Source: JAAEEP01 sp035529155
GTDB taxonomy: Archaea > Thermoplasmatota > Thermoplasmata > Methanomassiliicoccales > JAAEEP01
DNA: 25,644 bases
Assembly (NCBI GenBank): GCA_035529155.1
Contig: DATKXF010000121.1
Location: forward strand, 1-25,644
Direction: 5' to 3'
Part shown: piece by piece, positions 21,956 to 25,644 of the stretch
Layout of the letters: each line of letters starts with the position of its first letter
How positions within the stretch are numbered: the first letter of the stretch is position 1
Translations under genes and position numbers: made by a program
The notes under the pieces: model-generated
Told to the model about the DNA's origin: nothing
What the model saw: the letters and a program-made list of their open reading frames with translations, nothing else
Database searches by the model: none

Positions 21956-23680
21956 ATGGCGAATGAGAGGATTGCAGCGAACGCCATAGGCAAACTGAAT
22001 GATTACGATAAAATCAGTAAGGAGTTCAGTTGGGCATCGGTGGATTGTGATTTTGACTGGGCAAATGGAGGCATATACAACATCGCTCATGAAGCAATCG
22101 ACCGCCACGCCAAGAGCTGGCGCAAGAACAAGATCGCCCTTTACTGGATCGGTCCCGAGGGAGAAGAGAGGAAATTCACCTTTGGGGAGATGATGTCACT
22201 TTCGAACAAGTTCGCAAATGCGATAAAAGATATGGGCGCAAAGAAGGGTGACCGCATTTTGGTCTTCCTGGATAGGATTCCCGAGATTTACGTATCCGCA
22301 ATGGGGATAATCAAGATGGGAGCCATATTCGGACCCATGTTCTCGGCCTTCGGTCCCGAGGCGGTCAAGGACCGTATGCTGGATTCAGGTGCCAAGTTCC
22401 TGATCACACAACCGTATCTCTACAAGAGGATCGAACCCATAATGGAGGACCTTACCGCTCTTGAGAAGGTCATCTTGATCGGGGGAGATTGTGAACCACT
22501 GGACGAGAAGTGCGTGTATTACGCAGATGTCATGAAGGACGCGTCTTCGAATTTCGAGGTCACCCAACTCACGCCTACGGACCCCTATGCAATCCACTAC
22601 ACATCTGGCACGACGGGTAAACCCAAAGGCGTTCTTCTTGGCCACAGAGCCATGCAGCACCAGCTGATCACCTCGAAATGGGTGCTTGATCTCAATGAGG
22701 ATGACACCTACTGGTGCACTGCCGACCCTGGTTGGGTCACTGGTACATCCTACGGCATATTCGGTCCCTGGCTATTGGGATCGTCCATAGTCTGCTACTC
22801 GGGAAGGTTCGATGCCGGCATCTGGTACTCTTTACTAGAGAAGTACGGGGTCACCGTTTGGTATACGGCCCCCACTGCACTGAGGATGCTCATCAAGGCC
22901 GGGGACGAGCTGGTGGGACAATTCGATCTTTCGACTCTAAGGCACGTTTGCAGTGTGGGAGAACCTCTCAACCCAGAAGTTATTAGATGGTCGCAAAGCA
23001 ACATCGGCCTTCCAGTTTACGACACGTGGTGGCAGACGGAGACTGGGGGCCACATGATCTGCAATTACCCGTGCATGGACATCAAACCAGGTTCAATGGG
23101 CAGACCAATCCCCGGCGTGAGCGCCGCGGTGGTTGACGAAGACGGTAACGAGCTCGCTCCCGGGCACGAGGGATTCCTGGCGGTCCGCCCTGGATGGCCC
23201 GCCATGATGCTCGGGATATGGCGCAACGTCCCTCGGTTCAAGGAGTACTTCCGAGTGCCTGGTTGGTACGTTTCGGGAGATGTGGCCACCATGGACGAGG
23301 AGGGATACTTCTGGTTCATAGGACGTGCGGACGATGTCATAAAAACCTCGGGAGAGAGGGTGGGTCCATTCGAGGTGGAGAGCGCCCTCATCGAATTCCC
23401 GGCGGTCGCCGAAGCGGGGGTCATCGGTAAGCCTGACGAGCTTAGGGGCGAGATCATCAAGGCCTTCGTGACCCTTCGTCCCGGTTACAAGCCCTCCGAA
23501 GCTCTGAAGAAAGAGATAAGCAAATTCGTTGGCCAGAGGCTGGCCGCACATGCCAAGCCACGGGAGATAGAGTTCGTTGACACGCTTCCCAAGACCAGAA
23601 GCGGAAAGATAATGAGACGTCTCCTCAAGGCTCGGGAAATGGGACTAGATATAGGAGACACCTCCACCCTGGAGGATTGA
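21956..23680 (+). CDS. acs: AMP-forming acetyl-CoA synthetase (acetate/short-chain acyl-CoA ligase)
   Basis: A 574-residue ANL-superfamily ligase that activates acetate (or propionate) with ATP to an acyl-AMP and then to acyl-CoA. Motifs in order: the phosphate loop YTSGTTGKPKG at 215-225, TADPGWVTGTSYGIFGPW at 255-272, YDTWWQTETGG at 355-365, the hinge region SGDVATMDEEGYFWFIGRADD at 440-460 and the catalytic lysine K551 in PKTRSGKIMRR. The tryptophans of TWWQTE are those that restrict the pocket to short acids in acetyl-CoA synthetases. Its length fits the shorter Bacillus-type AcsA class and not the roughly 650-residue enteric type. K551 lies in the sequence that protein acetyltransferases often target; no acetyltransferase or deacetylase is nearby. 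The upstream palindromes suggest regulation. Its stop directly abuts that of the convergent CBS gene. Confidence 0.93.
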   Translation: MANERIAANAIGKLNDYDKISKEFSWASVDCDFDWANGGIYNIAHEAIDRHAKSWRKNKIALYWIGPEGEERKFTFGEMMSLSNKFANAIKDMGAKKGDRILVFLDRIPEIYVSAMGIIKMGAIFGPMFSAFGPEAVKDRMLDSGAKFLITQPYLYKRIEPIMEDLTALEKVILIGGDCEPLDEKCVYYADVMKDASSNFEVTQLTPTDPYAIHYTSGTTGKPKGVLLGHRAMQHQLITSKWVLDLNEDDTYWCTADPGWVTGTSYGIFGPWLLGSSIVCYSGRFDAGIWYSLLEKYGVTVWYTAPTALRMLIKAGDELVGQFDLSTLRHVCSVGEPLNPEVIRWSQSNIGLPVYDTWWQTETGGHMICNYPCMDIKPGSMGRPIPGVSAAVVDEDGNELAPGHEGFLAVRPGWPAMMLGIWRNVPRFKEYFRVPGWYVSGDVATMDEEGYFWFIGRADDVIKTSGERVGPFEVESALIEFPAVAEAGVIGKPDELRGEIIKAFVTLRPGYKPSEALKKEISKFVGQRLAAHAKPREIEFVDTLPKTRSGKIMRRLLKAREMGLDIGDTSTLED

Positions 23681-24076
23681 TTACTCACAAGCGATTTTGG
23701 CCGAGCACCAGTCAAACATGCTCTTCCAGCTGAGGAAGCCCACAAGTTCCTGATTCTCTCCCACGACCGGCAGGTGCCTGATATCCTTCTTGGCCATGAT
23801 CGTGAATGCATCTATGAGGTCATCTTCCGGACCTACTGTCACCGGTGGAGAGCTCATGACCTCGGACACGCTCATGTACAGAAACTTTGACTGGCTCATG
23901 AGGTAGTGCCTGAGCAGATCCCTCTCGGTAAAGATCCCGACCACCTTGTCATCATCGATGACAACAACACTGCCCTTGTCATTCTCCACCATGACCTCGA
24001 CCGCGGTAATGACCGAGTCCCCCGGAGTCACTATCTCGTTCTTGGGGGTCATGAATTCCTTGACCTTTCGAGCCAT
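23681..24076 (-). CDS. CBS-domain pair protein
   Basis: A 131-residue stand-alone Bateman module. CBS 1 covers about 8-60 (VKEFMTPKNEIVTPGDSVITAVEVM, GSVVVIDDDKVVGIFTERDLL) and CBS 2 about 70-126 (VSEVMSSPPVTVGPEDDLIDAFTIM, HLPVVGENQELVGFLSWKSM). Such pairs bind adenosine nucleotides or S-adenosylmethionine and act as energy or methylation sensors for a partner; no enzymatic domain is attached. A TATA-like CTTAATTTACC near 24106 suggests a nearly leaderless transcript. It is convergent with acs. That it senses AMP made by Acs is an attractive idea without direct support. Confidence 0.9.
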   Translation of the reverse strand: MARKVKEFMTPKNEIVTPGDSVITAVEVMVENDKGSVVVIDDDKVVGIFTERDLLRHYLMSQSKFLYMSVSEVMSSPPVTVGPEDDLIDAFTIMAKKDIRHLPVVGENQELVGFLSWKSMFDWCSAKIACE

Positions 24077-24100
24077 TTTATCGTACTGAGATTGGGGTAT

Positions 24101-24111
24101 GGTAAATTAAG
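24101..24111 (-). promoter_or_regulatory. TATA-like box of the CBS gene
   Basis: The minus strand reads CTTAATTTACC, centred about 30 nt before the ATG at 24076, in the 63-nt gap after the ATPase stop. Confidence 0.45.
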
Positions 24112-24139
24112 TTAATTGTCGTGGAGTTCGCTACCGACA

Positions 24140-25644
24140 TTAACCCCTGGGAGATTGGTAGACTTCGAGTGTCCTAAGGCGGTTTATCGCTGCAGCAAGC
24201 TCCTGACCCCTGAACAGGGCATAATCACCCACAGGCCTATCGCTCAGGACGTCCAGCCCATGTTTAGATATGTCGGCCATGACCTTGCTCACAATCTCGC
24301 TCAACGTCATCCGTCCGTCCATGAAGCCAGTGGCGTAGTGAATGGCATCCCCGATTGCCCGGGTCTGGGAGGTGTCCACCAGCTGCTCAACTTCTCCCAA
24401 GTCAATGTTCTGGGACCCGAATGCGATGGACTGAATTCCCCTGGATGATATCTTCACCTCCCTTCGCCCTTTCGACGGGTCGAAGCTGCGGGCCAGCGGG
24501 ACCCGAGGCGTTCGATCGCCGAATGAATCCCCTCCCTCCTGCTTCCTAAAGGTCTTGTATCTTTCCGCGATTTCCCTCGCCTCATCCGTGAGGTCGTGGG
24601 GCAGGTAATCTATCATGCAGATCACTCTGTCCGCAACTTCGAAGTAATCTCCAGACCCGCCGATCACAAGAATGGAGGAGACGCCCAGGTCGATGTAGAG
24701 CTGTCTGACCTTGTCCACGAAAGGAGTGATCGGTTCCTTATCCTTCGAGACCAGCTCCTGCATCCGTTGGTCTCGGATCATGAAATTAGTGGCCGAGGTG
24801 TCCTCGTCAATGAGCAGCAGGAAGGAGCCTACTTCAAGGGCTTCAATGATGTTCGCCGCCTGGGAAGTGCTTCCGCTGGCATCCTCGGTGCAGAATTGAA
24901 CAGTGTCCCTGCCGAACGGCAGGTTAGCTATGAAGGGGGAGATATCAGTCTTCTCTATCCTCCTCCCATCCTCCGCCCTGATCTTCATGGCGGTGGGGTC
25001 GGTGACGACCAGCTCCCTACCGTCACCGGGGATGTGATCGTAGACGCCCAGCTCCAATGCGTTCAGCAGGGTGGACTTGCCGTGGTATCCTCCCCCCACT
25101 ATTAGGGTGACCCCTTTGGGTACTCCCATTCCAGCGACCCTTCCGGCATTGGGCAAATCAACTTCTACACGGAGAGATAGTGGGGACCGGAATCCAACGA
25201 CATTCCCTTTCTTGAGAGGACGGGAGTCTATACCGCTTGCTCTTGGGAGCACCGCCCCATCTGCCACGAAGGCAACCAGGCCCATTCCAGACAGCCTGTC
25301 GCGAAGGAAATCCGCGTCCTCCGCCCCCCTGATATGTCGATATAGGGCCGATTCGTCCATGCTCTTGAAAAGGAGAGAGGCGCTCACTATACTGGGCAGC
25401 TCTTCCATGAACATCGATATTGCCTGAGATCCAGCTACCTTGCGTCCAAAGGCTGGAAGCCCCATGACGAAGCGGGCCTCAACCTTTCCTTGATCGACGA
25501 AGACTGAGGTCCTTTCCAGGATCTCCTGGCCAGGCCGATCGATGGCTATCAGCCCGCCTTTACCGGTACCTCTGCTGCCTTTCGAGAATTTGCGGGTGGC
25601 CTCGTAGAATCTCCGGGCGATGAAATCCCTTAGCGCATTGGATC
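24140..25644 (-). CDS. ABC-class P-loop ATPase of the COG3044 family (5' partial)
   Basis: The frame is open from the stop at 24140 to the right edge, giving 501 residues; the true start lies outside (the ATG at 25465 is internal). The visible part begins within the N-terminal domain, which contains RKFSKGSRGTGKGGLIAID, the GQEILERTSVFVDQGKVEARFVMGLPAFGR block and LPSIV. The nucleotide domain has Walker A GGGYHGKSTLL, a degenerate signature region around SGSTSQAANIIEALE and Walker B LLLIDEDTSATN. The C-terminal part has the family SSRGIQSIAFGSQNIDL and VDTSQTRAIGDAIHYA. There are no membrane helices, so it is not a transporter. The family is poorly understood; a trypanosomal homologue (MRB1590) is an RNA-binding ATPase of the RNA-editing machinery, so an RNA role is possible here. 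Confidence 0.88.
   Translation of the reverse strand, partial: SNALRDFIARRFYEATRKFSKGSRGTGKGGLIAIDRPGQEILERTSVFVDQGKVEARFVMGLPAFGRKVAGSQAISMFMEELPSIVSASLLFKSMDESALYRHIRGAEDADFLRDRLSGMGLVAFVADGAVLPRASGIDSRPLKKGNVVGFRSPLSLRVEVDLPNAGRVAGMGVPKGVTLIVGGGYHGKSTLLNALELGVYDHIPGDGRELVVTDPTAMKIRAEDGRRIEKTDISPFIANLPFGRDTVQFCTEDASGSTSQAANIIEALEVGSFLLLIDEDTSATNFMIRDQRMQELVSKDKEPITPFVDKVRQLYIDLGVSSILVIGGSGDYFEVADRVICMIDYLPHDLTDEAREIAERYKTFRKQEGGDSFGDRTPRVPLARSFDPSKGRREVKISSRGIQSIAFGSQNIDLGEVEQLVDTSQTRAIGDAIHYATGFMDGRMTLSEIVSKVMADISKHGLDVLSDRPVGDYALFRGQELAAAINRLRTLEVYQSPRG

Noticed and set aside
21727..21966. 79-codon frame between the small zinc-ribbon gene and acs
   Set aside because: AT-rich intergenic DNA containing the acs promoter and palindromes; the start lies just after the preceding stop with no ribosome-binding site and the composition is not coding-like.

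Overview
The window reads as a stretch of archaeal chromosome, most likely a euryarchaeote of the Thermoplasmatota or methanogen side. The evidence is the gene set: an RNA polymerase subunit K (rpoK) next to ribosomal protein uS2 and a MEMO-family protein, a euryarchaeal RPA single-stranded DNA-binding protein with its RPA-associated partner, the archaeal purine enzyme PurP, the 18S/16S rRNA methyltransferase Nep1 and a Trm112 zinc protein. Many genes also have a TATA-like element about 25-30 nt before the ATG and no Shine-Dalgarno site, the layout of leaderless archaeal transcripts. The species cannot be fixed from the sequence alone.

Layout. 1-68 is the tail of an unidentified gene. 304-2972 (minus) is a two-gene operon for serine synthesis: a class V aminotransferase overlapping serA by 4 nt. 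It may be preceded by a short leaderless ORF (3005-3196). 3338-5161 (minus) is a membrane-anchored surface protein with a seven-bladed propeller of exactly 47-residue repeats and two fibronectin type III domains. 5387-9022 holds threonine aldolase, Trm112, a class I aminotransferase and pyridoxal 5'-phosphate synthase PdxS. PdxS makes the cofactor used by the three PLP enzymes nearby. 9039-11294 (minus) holds the purP-nep1 operon and a small VTT/DedA-like membrane protein.

11441-14394 (plus) holds an unrecognised 203-residue protein and then the rpa operon. 14410-16749 (minus) is a cluster of three membrane proteins that begin with zinc ribbons, two of them clear tandem paralogues. 16844-18502 (minus) is the conserved rpoK-rpsB-MEMO segment. 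18696-19421 (plus) encodes an acetolactate decarboxylase with an N-terminal export or anchor segment. Convergent to it is the leuC-leuD isopropylmalate dehydratase operon. 21382-23680 (plus) carries a small zinc-ribbon protein and an AMP-forming acetyl-CoA synthetase with palindromic repeats upstream. A CBS-pair protein and a COG3044-type ABC-class ATPase, which runs off the right edge, finish the window.

Most of this is housekeeping: serine/glycine, PLP, purine and leucine synthesis, acetate activation, translation, transcription and ssDNA binding. I see no defence, CRISPR, prophage or transposon genes, no tRNA or rRNA genes, and no clear multi-gene novel system. The least explained items are the zinc-ribbon membrane cluster, the unknown gene at 11441, the propeller surface protein, the exported acetolactate decarboxylase, the probable AUU start of nep1, and the palindromes at the acs, rpa and rpoK promoters.
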